18,579 bases of DNA from NCBI GenBank assembly GCA_964481075.1, contig CAYZSD010000063.1, positions 1 to 18,579 of the forward strand, written 5' to 3'. Position 1 is the first letter of the stretch; every line of letters starts with the position of its first letter. Of the stretch, positions 1 to 8,028 are shown piece after piece. The notes under the pieces were generated by a model that was given only the letters and a program-made list of their open reading frames with translations, made no database searches and was not told the origin of the DNA. Made by a program: the position numbers and the translations under genes. This DNA is from MWFE01 sp964481075. Lineage in GTDB: Bacteria > Bacteroidota > Bacteroidia > Bacteroidales > Tenuifilaceae.

Positions 1-2
1 AA

Positions 3-1166
3 ATTAAAAATGGCAAGTACCACAATCACTTTGTTGTTGATATGATTCAGGGAGGTGCCGGCACTTCAACAAACATGAATGCCAATGAGGTTATTGCCAA
101 CCGAGCACTTGAATTACTTGGTTTCGAAAAAGGGCAATACGACCATTGCCACCCAAACAACCATGTGAACCTTTCCCAGTCAACAAACGATGCCTACCCA
201 ACAGCAGTAAAAATTGCCCTAATCAAATCGAACCAGAAGCTAATCCATGTGCTTGAGCTGCTCATTGAATCGTTCAGGCAAAAGGCAAAAGAATTTGCAA
301 ATGTGATAAAGATGGGCAGAACCCAGCTTCAGGATGCTGTACCCATGACACTAGGACAAGGATTTGAAGCATACGCAGTTACACTTTCCGAAGAAGTTGA
401 ACGGTTAACCCAGAATGCCAAACTTTTTCTTGAAGTGAATATGGGGGCTACTGCCATTGGAACAGGAATAAATTCTGATCCTGAATACGCTGGTAAAGTC
501 ATGGAACATCTGAGACGAATAACTGGCTTAAATGTTGTACTTGCATCAAACCTTGTTGAGGCTACTCAGGATACAGGTGCTTTTGTAATGTACTCATCGG
601 CCGTAAAAAGGCTGGCTATTAAGCTTTCAAAGATATGTAACGATCTGCGGTTGCTATCCTCTGGCCCAAGAACAGGAATAAATGAAATCAATTTACCGCC
701 CATGCAGCCGGGCTCTTCGATTATGCCAGGAAAGGTTAATCCAGTAATTCCTGAGGTAGTAAACCAGATTGCCTTCAAGGTTATAGGAAATGACCTAACC
801 GTGACCCTGGCTGCTGAAGGGGGGCAGCTGGAACTCAATGTTTTTGAACCTATCATTGTTCAAAGCCTGTTCGAATCGGTGGAAATGCTTAAGAATGGAA
901 TGAACACTCTCAAATATCGATGTATTGACGGAATTACCGCAAATGTTGATAGATGCCGCGAGATGGTTCATCATAGCATTGGGCTGGTTACTGCTCTTAA
1001 CCCAATTATTGGTTACGAAAAATCGACACAACTAGCTAAAGAGGCTTTGGAGACAGGGAAAAGTGTTTACGACTTGGTATTGGAGCATAAACTTTTAGAC
1101 AAGGAACAACTGGAAAGAGTGCTTGAGCCTGAGAATATGATTAGACCAGGAAAGATAAGCCTTTAA
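3..1166 (+). CDS. aspA: Aspartate ammonia-lyase (aspartase), 5'-truncated by window edge
   Basis: Catalyses reversible deamination of L-aspartate to fumarate and ammonia in the cytoplasm; member of the fumarase/aspartase superfamily. The frame is open to the left edge: codons from position 3 already read family sequence (…HFVVDMIQGGAGTSTNMN), so the ATG at 42 is internal and roughly 85-95 N-terminal residues lie outside the window. Seen: the QGGAGTSTNMN block (about 45-77), the NDAYPT substrate-region motif (about 186-206), MGRTQLQDAVPMTLGQ (about 312-359), and the superfamily signature GSSIMPGKVNP at 711-743, which forms the mobile catalytic loop. The C-terminal part (NGITAN-like, ETGKS…VLEHKLL) resembles aspartase more than fumarase. 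The gene ends with TAA 21 nt before the convergent xseB stop, with no clear terminator between. Fumarase C is the main alternative, less likely because the conserved blocks match AspA more closely. Confidence 0.93.
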   Translation: MKNGKYHNHFVVDMIQGGAGTSTNMNANEVIANRALELLGFEKGQYDHCHPNNHVNLSQSTNDAYPTAVKIALIKSNQKLIHVLELLIESFRQKAKEFANVIKMGRTQLQDAVPMTLGQGFEAYAVTLSEEVERLTQNAKLFLEVNMGATAIGTGINSDPEYAGKVMEHLRRITGLNVVLASNLVEATQDTGAFVMYSSAVKRLAIKLSKICNDLRLLSSGPRTGINEINLPPMQPGSSIMPGKVNPVIPEVVNQIAFKVIGNDLTVTLAAEGGQLELNVFEPIIVQSLFESVEMLKNGMNTLKYRCIDGITANVDRCREMVHHSIGLVTALNPIIGYEKSTQLAKEALETGKSVYDLVLEHKLLDKEQLERVLEPENMIRPGKISL

Positions 1167-1187
1167 TCGATTGAATCGTATTGGCTC

Positions 1188-1394
1188 CTATTGAGTTTCT
1201 TTGAAACTCTTCAATATCTTATCTACCTCATCCTCGGTTGATTTCAGTTTGGCCTTGCAAAACTGAAGGAGGTCAGCTACACGTTTTACGTTTTGGCTTA
1301 GCTCGTCAATATCAAACTCGTTATTCTCAATTCTCTCAATGATTTCTTCAATCTCAGAGACTGCTTCAGCGTAGGTTGGATTCTTTTTAGACAT
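1188..1394 (-). CDS. xseB: Exodeoxyribonuclease VII small subunit
   Basis: 68-aa small subunit of exonuclease VII, which binds the large subunit XseA and supports degradation of single-stranded DNA to short oligonucleotides. The protein fits the XseB pattern: an N-terminal YAEAVSEIEEIIERIE helix, a central acidic DIDEL turn, and a second helix with LLQFCKAKLKSTEDEV. Length is typical of the family (about 60-80 aa). The start chosen is the ATG at 1394 (MSKKNPTYAEA). The frame stays open upstream to 1469, but that extension (a hydrophobic stretch overlapping the kinase C-terminus) has no family character. The start lies 19 nt downstream of the 975-aa kinase stop, so it is probably the last gene of that transcript. 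Unusually, xseA is not adjacent but about 5.2 kb upstream, beyond two histidine kinase genes. Confidence 0.9.
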   Translation of the reverse strand: MSKKNPTYAEAVSEIEEIIERIENNEFDIDELSQNVKRVADLLQFCKAKLKSTEDEVDKILKSFKETQ

Positions 1395-1413
1395 TTTGGC
1401 AAATAAATAAAAA

Positions 1414-4341
1414 TCATTTAGGGAGAGAAATTGTAAACCTTGTGCCCTCATTGAGCTTACTATCAACACTTATTGTTCCCCCATTCTTCTCTATAAATTC
1501 TTTACAGATTATCAGCCCTAAACCTGTACCTGACTCTTGATTGGTTCCCTTAGTTGTAATATTTTCGTTAACCCTAAAGAGCTTACCAATATTCTCAGGG
1601 TCAATCCCAACTCCATTGTCTGATATTGTTACCAATACCATTTCGGCTGCGGGGAAAGCGCTAATAGCAACCACGCCATTCTTAAGAGAATACTTAATTG
1701 CATTGGATATTAGGTTTCTAATTACTGTAGAAATAGTATCGTAATCGGCAAAGGCGGTAATCCTTGAATCAACCCTATTCTCGATGATTACACCCTTGTT
1801 TCCAGCTTGAACAGTGAGAATATCTACGACTTCGGCAACAAGCTGACCCAAAGGTATTTTCTGAGGATTAAGATTTAAACGACCCGTTTGACTTCTCGAC
1901 CAATGAAGCAAATTATCGATAAGGTTCAAAAGCTTTAGAGATGTATCGTTTATTATTCTGCTTAACTCTTGAACTTTTTCTCCGCTCATAGTTCTTGCTT
2001 GGGTAGAAAGAATATCAGTTAAACCCAAAATTGCATTGAAAGGGCTACGCAGGTCGTGGGCAATGATTGAGAACAGCTTATCTTTAGTCTGAATATTTTG
2101 CTGTAACTCGCTCTGCGATTGCGCCAACATTGAATTGGTCAATTGAAGTTGTTTGTTATTTCGTCGTATAGTCCAAAAACTATAGGCACTAACAAGCGCA
2201 AGTATCAATATGGAGAGTGATATTATGGCCAGAAAGTTACGAATAAGCTTTTGTTGCTTAAGCTGAATTGACTTAACTTTTGCCTCGTTTCGTAGGTATT
2301 CAACCTCACCTTCAATCTTTTTAATCTCTTCCGATTTTTCAACAAGCTCAAGGTCAAGTCGAGCTTGCCAAATTGCCTCTTGCTGAACAAGGTTCTGCAA
2401 ACTATCGCGTATTCTGATATGCAATTGATAATTCTGCAACGCTTCCTTATAGTTACCTTTAGCAGCATAGTAGCCGTTCAAAGCCAAATGGGTAAGCTCG
2501 ACAAGTTTCCAATTCTCTGTCTTATAGCCTATTGATAGAGCATTATTAAGATTTTCGAAAGCATCAGAAAAATTTCCAAGTTCTGTTTGAATCTCTCCTA
2601 TCTTTCTAAAACACAATCCCTTTCTGCTGCTATCATCGAACTTACTAAAAATATTAAGGGCACGTTGAAAAAAGTCAATGGCTTGTGTACTTTTCCCTTC
2701 CTTAACAGCAATGTTGCCCAATTCGTTCAAGATTTCTCCCGAAGTTTTCTCATCGTTGATAGAATTAAGAAGGGTCAATGCCTGGTTAAGATGTAACCTT
2801 GCAAGCGAGAAATTTTCGATATCACTATAAGCATTTGCGATGCTCCTGTTTGCTTGAGCGATCTGAAGGGTATTGCTTGTTTTGCTCCTGTACTCCAAGG
2901 CTTTTGAATAACTTTCAAGTGCATTGGTAGGATCTAAATTTTCTCTTTGGGTATTACCTAGTAGGATATAAACATAGGCTTTGCCAAGTGGGTCGGTTTT
3001 CTCTGGAATAAGCTCCAGGGCTTGTTGGAAGTACTTAATAGCTTTTAAGTGCGACTTTAACCTACTATAAGTTAAGCCAATGCTTGTTAAAGAACGGGCA
3101 ACTTCAGGTTCTAGATTAAGTTCCTGCCTAATTTTTAAGGATGAAAGAAAATGTTTTAGAGCGTCAGCGTATCGTCCCTGTTCCGATTGCAAGTTACCCA
3201 TGTCGTTATAAACGGAAGCTATTCCACGTAGATCACCCAAAACTTTCCTAATCTCAATCGCTTTTAGCAAGCATAAACTTGCTTCGTTAAAATCGCCTAA
3301 ATCTCTATGAACCCTTGCAATATTCTCAATTGTAGCAGCTTGGCTGGTTAAAAAGCCTTCTGCTTCTCTAATAGTAAGACTTGTAGTATAGTCCTCGAGT
3401 GCCTTTTTGCTGTTTCTTGACCTAACCGAAAGGCTTCCTAGAAGGTTATAGATTTCGCCCTCTAATTTTCTATTACTTCCATTCTTGAGAAAAGTAAGTG
3501 CTTCAAAAAGGTAAGAGTTAGCTAAATCAAAATTTCCAATCTCTCTATTTGCAAGGCTAAGGTTTCTAAGCATTACAACCTGTCCAAGAGTATCCTGAAG
3601 TTCTTCCCAAATGCTTTTTGCCTTAATGTATGACTTAATAGCAGGCTCAAACTTGCTTTGTGCATAGTAGTTTGAGCCTAAAAGGTGATAACCCTCCGCT
3701 GTTACCTGAAGGTCGTTTACCTTTTCCGATGTTTTTATTGCAGTTTTTAGAGCTATTTCTGCTTCGTTAAACTGCTTGTTTTCCTTAAAGAAGTATCCCT
3801 GTAGCTGGTAAAACTCCGCTAAATTTTTATAGTTATTTGTTTTTTGTGCATTTCTGATTGCTGTAAGTACTGAACTTGATGCCTCCTTCACTTTGTTTTG
3901 TGCTAATAACAAATCAATTCTTATTCCAAGTATAATGGGATAAAGTGAGTTGATGTTCTCTTTTTGGATTAATACTTCAGCTGAATCGATATGAATCAAT
4001 GCTTCAAGGTAAAGGCCCATGTTATACTTTACACGCCCAAGCAAAATAAAAGCGGCTATTTTCTCCTGAGAACTAGTATTCTCATCTTGCTTGTAAAACA
4101 CTTCCTCAATTTCGGCTAGCGCTCGCTGAGGATGCTCATCAATGTAGGGTATTGCAATGGAAAGATCTGATGGCAAATCGGGTACAGCTCGCTTGAGTTT
4201 TTCAACATTTAATGGGAGGCATTCCACGGATGCAAACAAGAAGACGCTTAAGAACACTAAAGTTCCAAAAAGAAACTGAATAGCTAAACCCAGCCCATTC
4301 TTCAAAAAACTACACGAATTAAATCCTTTCACTCTAATCAA
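1414..4341 (-). CDS. TPR-repeat membrane sensor histidine kinase (975 aa)
   Basis: Orphan sensor kinase. Order seen: N-terminal hydrophobic segment about 20-40 (signal peptide or anchor, ending near a Cys at 41); a long array of TPR-type helical repeats about 70-645 with recurrent A..Y….A…..A units; coiled-coil-like charged helix about 655-700; one transmembrane segment about 701-724; HisKA dimerisation domain with phosphoacceptor His762 in AHDLRSPFN; HATPase_c with N box (NLISNAIKYS, Asn876/Asn880), G1 DNGVGID (908-914) and G2 GTGLGL (938-943). All kinase motifs are intact. With a cleaved signal peptide the TPR array would be periplasmic and the kinase cytoplasmic (inference). No receiver or DNA-binding domain is fused and no response regulator is in the window. 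The kinase half closely resembles the 727-aa kinase just upstream, which suggests duplication. Starts at ATG 4341, 51 nt after that gene. Ligand and partner are unknown. Confidence 0.9.
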   Translation of the reverse strand: MIRVKGFNSCSFLKNGLGLAIQFLFGTLVFLSVFLFASVECLPLNVEKLKRAVPDLPSDLSIAIPYIDEHPQRALAEIEEVFYKQDENTSSQEKIAAFILLGRVKYNMGLYLEALIHIDSAEVLIQKENINSLYPIILGIRIDLLLAQNKVKEASSSVLTAIRNAQKTNNYKNLAEFYQLQGYFFKENKQFNEAEIALKTAIKTSEKVNDLQVTAEGYHLLGSNYYAQSKFEPAIKSYIKAKSIWEELQDTLGQVVMLRNLSLANREIGNFDLANSYLFEALTFLKNGSNRKLEGEIYNLLGSLSVRSRNSKKALEDYTTSLTIREAEGFLTSQAATIENIARVHRDLGDFNEASLCLLKAIEIRKVLGDLRGIASVYNDMGNLQSEQGRYADALKHFLSSLKIRQELNLEPEVARSLTSIGLTYSRLKSHLKAIKYFQQALELIPEKTDPLGKAYVYILLGNTQRENLDPTNALESYSKALEYRSKTSNTLQIAQANRSIANAYSDIENFSLARLHLNQALTLLNSINDEKTSGEILNELGNIAVKEGKSTQAIDFFQRALNIFSKFDDSSRKGLCFRKIGEIQTELGNFSDAFENLNNALSIGYKTENWKLVELTHLALNGYYAAKGNYKEALQNYQLHIRIRDSLQNLVQQEAIWQARLDLELVEKSEEIKKIEGEVEYLRNEAKVKSIQLKQQKLIRNFLAIISLSILILALVSAYSFWTIRRNNKQLQLTNSMLAQSQSELQQNIQTKDKLFSIIAHDLRSPFNAILGLTDILSTQARTMSGEKVQELSRIINDTSLKLLNLIDNLLHWSRSQTGRLNLNPQKIPLGQLVAEVVDILTVQAGNKGVIIENRVDSRITAFADYDTISTVIRNLISNAIKYSLKNGVVAISAFPAAEMVLVTISDNGVGIDPENIGKLFRVNENITTKGTNQESGTGLGLIICKEFIEKNGGTISVDSKLNEGTRFTISLPK

Positions 4342-4392
4342 TTTAGCTTATATTCATGAAATTGGCTGTATGATTGACTAAAAACAATTAAC

Positions 4393-6576
4393 TTACGACC
4401 ACCGATGAGAATGCAGGGTGAAATAAAAGGTGCTGCCCTTCCCTTTTTCGCTTGTTACCCATATTTTCCCTTTATTCTTAACAATAAATTCCTTACAGAG
4501 AAGAAGGCCTAAACCAGTCCCCTCCTCATCGGCTGTACCCTTCGTAGAAAAGGATTCATCGAGACGGAAAAGTTTCTTAATATCATCATCTTCAATACCA
4601 ATTCCAAAATCAGAAATTGCCACCTCTACCATTCCATCCTTTTCCTCGGCATTGATAAGAATTTTTCCCTTATCATTACTAAATTTTATTGCGTTGCTAA
4701 TGAGATTGCGAATAATTATTGAGATGATATTTGGGTCGGCAAAAACCATAATATGATCTCCAACCCTTTGAGTGATTTTGATGTTTTTTTTCGACACCAT
4801 GTTATCCAGAAGCTCTATTTCCTGCTGAACAACTGGAAGTAAAGGGAAAAGTTCTGGTTTGTAAACAATATTGCCAATCTGACTTCGTGACCATTGAAGC
4901 AAGTTGTCCAATAGTTTGTAGAGTTTTTGAGCCGATTCGTAGATTAATGCAATGATTTCTTTCGTTTCCTGTTTAGAGTTCGACTCGTAATTCTGGTTTA
5001 GCAGTTCACTAAATCCTAAAAGGGCTCCGAAGGGATTCTTTAAGTCGTGAGCAATTATTGAAAAGAACCGGTCTTTTGTTGCATTGAGATCCCTTAAATG
5101 CCTTTCCGATTCAATAAGTTTGTTGTTTGCCTCCTTAAGCTCCTTGTTTTTAAGTGAAAGGATTTCATTGATTTTTTTCTTCGACTGAAGGTTTTTATAA
5201 ACAAGACCTGCAAGAATTACAAGTAAAAGTGAACCTGTAAACCAAAAGATTATTACGTTTCTTTGTCTTGTTATGGTTAAGTTTTTAATTTCGTCATTCT
5301 TCTTAAGCATCTCTATTTCATTCTCTTTCCTTTCGGTCTCGAATCGAACCTGCATCTCCATGAACTTCTCGTTCCTATCTTTATTGAAAAGACTATCTTT
5401 TAAAGCCATAAACAATGCCTTATGGTCAAAAGCCTCCTTGTAACGCTTCTGGTCGTACCTTAGCTTACTCAGTATCTCATGACTTTCGGCAGTAAAATCG
5501 AGCTTATGATTCTGTGGTGCTAATGCAAGAGCCTGATTTACATGCTCCTCTACTTTATTAAACTCATTCGAATGGTAGTAAACCCAAGCAATATTATTAA
5601 GGGTGTTCATCTCGCTTGGTATATCGTTCATCTCACGACTTATCTCAAGCGAAGCTTGATAAGCAGCTAATGCTTTTGGGAAATCTTTGAGCTTTGAATG
5701 AACAAAACCAATGTTATTTAGAGCCGTTGAAACACCATTCTTATTATTATTGTTTAAAGAAATCTTATACGACTCATTGAAGTAAAGTAAGGCTTTCTGA
5801 GCATCTCCCATTTCATCGTAAACAATTCCTAGGTTATTGTTACTTGTTGAGAGATTGGAAATATCGTTTTGTTCAAGGTAAATGTCATGTGCTCTTTTAT
5901 GGTACTCAAGGGCTAATGGTATATTATTCAAGTTCTTATGCAACGACCCAATAATACTATAAGCATAAGCCATCCCACTAGGATAACTTTTGTGAATAAA
6001 GATATTCACTGCTTTTATCGCATAATCGAGGGCACTATTATTATCATTAATCATTTCGTAAACTTCGGCAACACCTAAAATAAAGTATGCTTCGTTGATG
6101 TAGTCTTGAATATCGGAGCAAATACTAGCACCAATCTTATAGGCATTAATAGCCTCAGAATACAACCTTAACTCCCTGTATGCCAAGGCAATATTGTTGT
6201 AACTATGAGATACCTCAAGCATGTTCCCCACATCCTGCCGGTATTTTCTAGAAATCTCATAATTCTCAATAGCTTTCTGTGGTTGGCGGGTTTCTAAGTA
6301 GGCATTTCCAAGAATGTTGTAGGCCTTACCTAGAATGTACTTGCTCCTTGAAGATTGAGCGGCATTAATGGCAAGTTCGGCATAGAACAAACTTGAGTCG
6401 GGTTTATATCCCCAGAAATAGCTTGATATTTCGCCGTAAAGAAGAACTTTCTCATCCTCAGATGCCTTATTTATTAGATTGAGCAGACTATCAACAGGTG
6501 AAGAAACTGCTTGGAAGACAATACTTTTGCAGGTACAAAAGAATACGAAAGCGAAAAAAGAAACCCTAAACTTCAC
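4393..6576 (-). CDS. TPR-repeat membrane sensor histidine kinase (727 aa)
   Basis: Second orphan sensor kinase, same architecture as its downstream neighbour but with a shorter sensor. Seen: signal-peptide-like N-terminus (about 1-25); TPR repeats about 45-395, including several SYNNIALAY / LNNIGFVH-type helices typical of TPR; charged coiled-coil-like helix about 400-435; transmembrane segment about 440-460; second coiled-coil-like linker about 465-500; HisKA with His510 in AHDLKNPFG; N box NLISNAIKFS (Asn624/Asn628); G1 DFGIGI (656-661, Phe where Asn is common); G2 GTGLGL (686-691). The start is GTG at 6576: an in-frame TGA lies two codons upstream, and only this start keeps the signal peptide whole. 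It lies 39 nt after xseA. No TAnnTTTG element was found in the spacer, so co-transcription with xseA is likely. No cognate response regulator is visible. Confidence 0.9.
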   Translation of the reverse strand: MKFRVSFFAFVFFCTCKSIVFQAVSSPVDSLLNLINKASEDEKVLLYGEISSYFWGYKPDSSLFYAELAINAAQSSRSKYILGKAYNILGNAYLETRQPQKAIENYEISRKYRQDVGNMLEVSHSYNNIALAYRELRLYSEAINAYKIGASICSDIQDYINEAYFILGVAEVYEMINDNNSALDYAIKAVNIFIHKSYPSGMAYAYSIIGSLHKNLNNIPLALEYHKRAHDIYLEQNDISNLSTSNNNLGIVYDEMGDAQKALLYFNESYKISLNNNNKNGVSTALNNIGFVHSKLKDFPKALAAYQASLEISREMNDIPSEMNTLNNIAWVYYHSNEFNKVEEHVNQALALAPQNHKLDFTAESHEILSKLRYDQKRYKEAFDHKALFMALKDSLFNKDRNEKFMEMQVRFETERKENEIEMLKKNDEIKNLTITRQRNVIIFWFTGSLLLVILAGLVYKNLQSKKKINEILSLKNKELKEANNKLIESERHLRDLNATKDRFFSIIAHDLKNPFGALLGFSELLNQNYESNSKQETKEIIALIYESAQKLYKLLDNLLQWSRSQIGNIVYKPELFPLLPVVQQEIELLDNMVSKKNIKITQRVGDHIMVFADPNIISIIIRNLISNAIKFSNDKGKILINAEEKDGMVEVAISDFGIGIEDDDIKKLFRLDESFSTKGTADEEGTGLGLLLCKEFIVKNKGKIWVTSEKGKGSTFYFTLHSHRWS

Positions 6577-6615
6577 AATTCAATAATTTTGCGGAAATAT
6601 ACTTAATTATTCGCA

Positions 6616-8028
6616 TTAAAAATCGCTGAGCGCTGAATTATTTACGCCTAAAACGGTGCTTTCAATTGAGCCATCAAAAAGAATAGTTTTAATCTCATCG
6701 CCCTTTGACACATTGTTAATGCTTCTTACAAGTTTACCATTCTTGTATAGTATCGAATAGCCCCGTTTTAAAACATTCCTTGGGTCTAACGAGTAAACAT
6801 TTGACTCTAAAGAATTTATATCTTGACTACTCTGCTTTATTTTGAAAGAAACAACACTTGATGTTCTATGGAAAAGCGCATCTATTCCCTGCCTTCTTGT
6901 TCCAACCTTAGCCGTAGCGGCGGATTTAACTGTATGATAGTAAGTATCGAGTTCAAATGATTTTCGTGCTATTGAGTTGACAACTTTTTCGTTGCAATTA
7001 TGCATGAGCTCATGTAGTTGCATTCTTACATGGTTTGCCGCTCGAATAGTATTTGGAACAACCCTCGACTGAAAGCTAACAAGTTCTAAGCTACGAGTTG
7101 CAATTATTGACTCAACCTGGTTAACCAAGTCTTCCTTTAGCTCATCGAGAATACCTTCGGCATTACTGAACTGATTGATAATGAATTCTGCGGCTGCTGT
7201 GGGAGTTTTCAAACGGGTATGTGCAACTAGGTCGGCAATTGTTACATCCTTTTCGTGTCCTATGCCAGTAATTACAGGGATAGGAAACTGAGCTATGTTA
7301 CTTGCAAGCAGATAGCTATCGAAACAGGCAAGATCAAGCTGCGATCCTCCTCCCCTGATAATAGCCACGGCATCCCATTTTTCAATCTCCTCGAAAATTG
7401 CATCGAGGCACGAAACAACGGAGGTTTCTGCATTATCGCCCTGCATTGTTGCAGCAAATAGCTTGTAAACAATACGATAGCCAAACTGATTGGAATCGAG
7501 TTGATTTGTAAAGTCTTCATAACCAGCAGCAGTTGGCGATGAGATAATTGCAATTCTTTTTGGAAGCAGAGGAAAGTCGAGCTGGCGATTCATGTCAAAA
7601 ATTCCCTCGTAAACCAGCCTTTGGATGGTCTCCTGACGTATTCGTTCCAAATCGCCAAGCGTAAAACTTGGGTCAATATCAATAATATTTAGCGATATTC
7701 CATATACAAGATGATAGTTCACCTCGCATCGAACGAGAACTTTTAGTCCTGACGTTAGCTTTCTGCGGGTACTTGTTTCGAAAAAAGGTTTTAACGATCT
7801 GTAGCGACCTGACCATACTGTTGCCCTTACCTTTGCCTGTGGAAAATCGTCAAACTCACCTTTTTCAACCAATTCCATGTAACAATGGCCTGTTCTGTTT
7901 TCTTTTAGCTCGCTAATTTCAGCAATTACCCAAAAGCTATCTGGAAAACTAATTTCCAACGATTGCTGAATCATTCGGCACACCTCAACTAGCGAAAATC
8001 GCTCTGTAGCTTGCATGCTGGCTCTCAC
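6616..8028 (-). CDS. xseA: Exodeoxyribonuclease VII large subunit
   Basis: Catalytic subunit of exonuclease VII, a cytoplasmic processive single-strand exonuclease acting from both ends in DNA repair. Seen in the 470-aa reading: N-terminal OB-fold region about 10-120 (WVIAEISELKENRTGHCY…), then the Exonuc_VII_L catalytic domain with IISSPTAAGYEDF (161-173), IIRGGGSQLDL (223-233), VITGIGHEKDVTIADLVAHTR (252-272) and TPTAAAE (275-281), a long helical region about 285-400, and the C-terminal NVLKRGYSIL segment (418-427). Length is normal. Two starts are possible: GTG at 8028, overlapping the protease stop as GTGA, or ATG at 8016 (MQATERFSLVEV), which is nearer the usual family N-terminus and gives 466 aa. 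The coding frame directly follows the S8 protease, so translational coupling is plausible. xseB is displaced to the far side of two kinase genes. Confidence 0.95.
   Translation of the reverse strand: MRASMQATERFSLVEVCRMIQQSLEISFPDSFWVIAEISELKENRTGHCYMELVEKGEFDDFPQAKVRATVWSGRYRSLKPFFETSTRRKLTSGLKVLVRCEVNYHLVYGISLNIIDIDPSFTLGDLERIRQETIQRLVYEGIFDMNRQLDFPLLPKRIAIISSPTAAGYEDFTNQLDSNQFGYRIVYKLFAATMQGDNAETSVVSCLDAIFEEIEKWDAVAIIRGGGSQLDLACFDSYLLASNIAQFPIPVITGIGHEKDVTIADLVAHTRLKTPTAAAEFIINQFSNAEGILDELKEDLVNQVESIIATRSLELVSFQSRVVPNTIRAANHVRMQLHELMHNCNEKVVNSIARKSFELDTYYHTVKSAATAKVGTRRQGIDALFHRTSSVVSFKIKQSSQDINSLESNVYSLDPRNVLKRGYSILYKNGKLVRSINNVSKGDEIKTILFDGSIESTVLGVNNSALSDF

Noticed and set aside
1165..1178. 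Small palindromic sequence between aspA and xseB (AATCGATTGAATCG)
   Set aside because: Its arms are about 5 bp with no stable loop or T-tract; not supportable as a terminator.
1395..1469. N-terminal extension of xseB to position 1469
   Set aside because: It would overlap the kinase C-terminus and has no XseB-like sequence; ATG 1394 gives the normal length and N-terminus.
1414..6576. Kinase pair as part of a hybrid two-component/SusCD or defence locus
   Set aside because: No receiver, HTH, SusC/D, glycosidase, nuclease-toxin or other effector gene accompanies them; exonuclease VII is a housekeeping enzyme.
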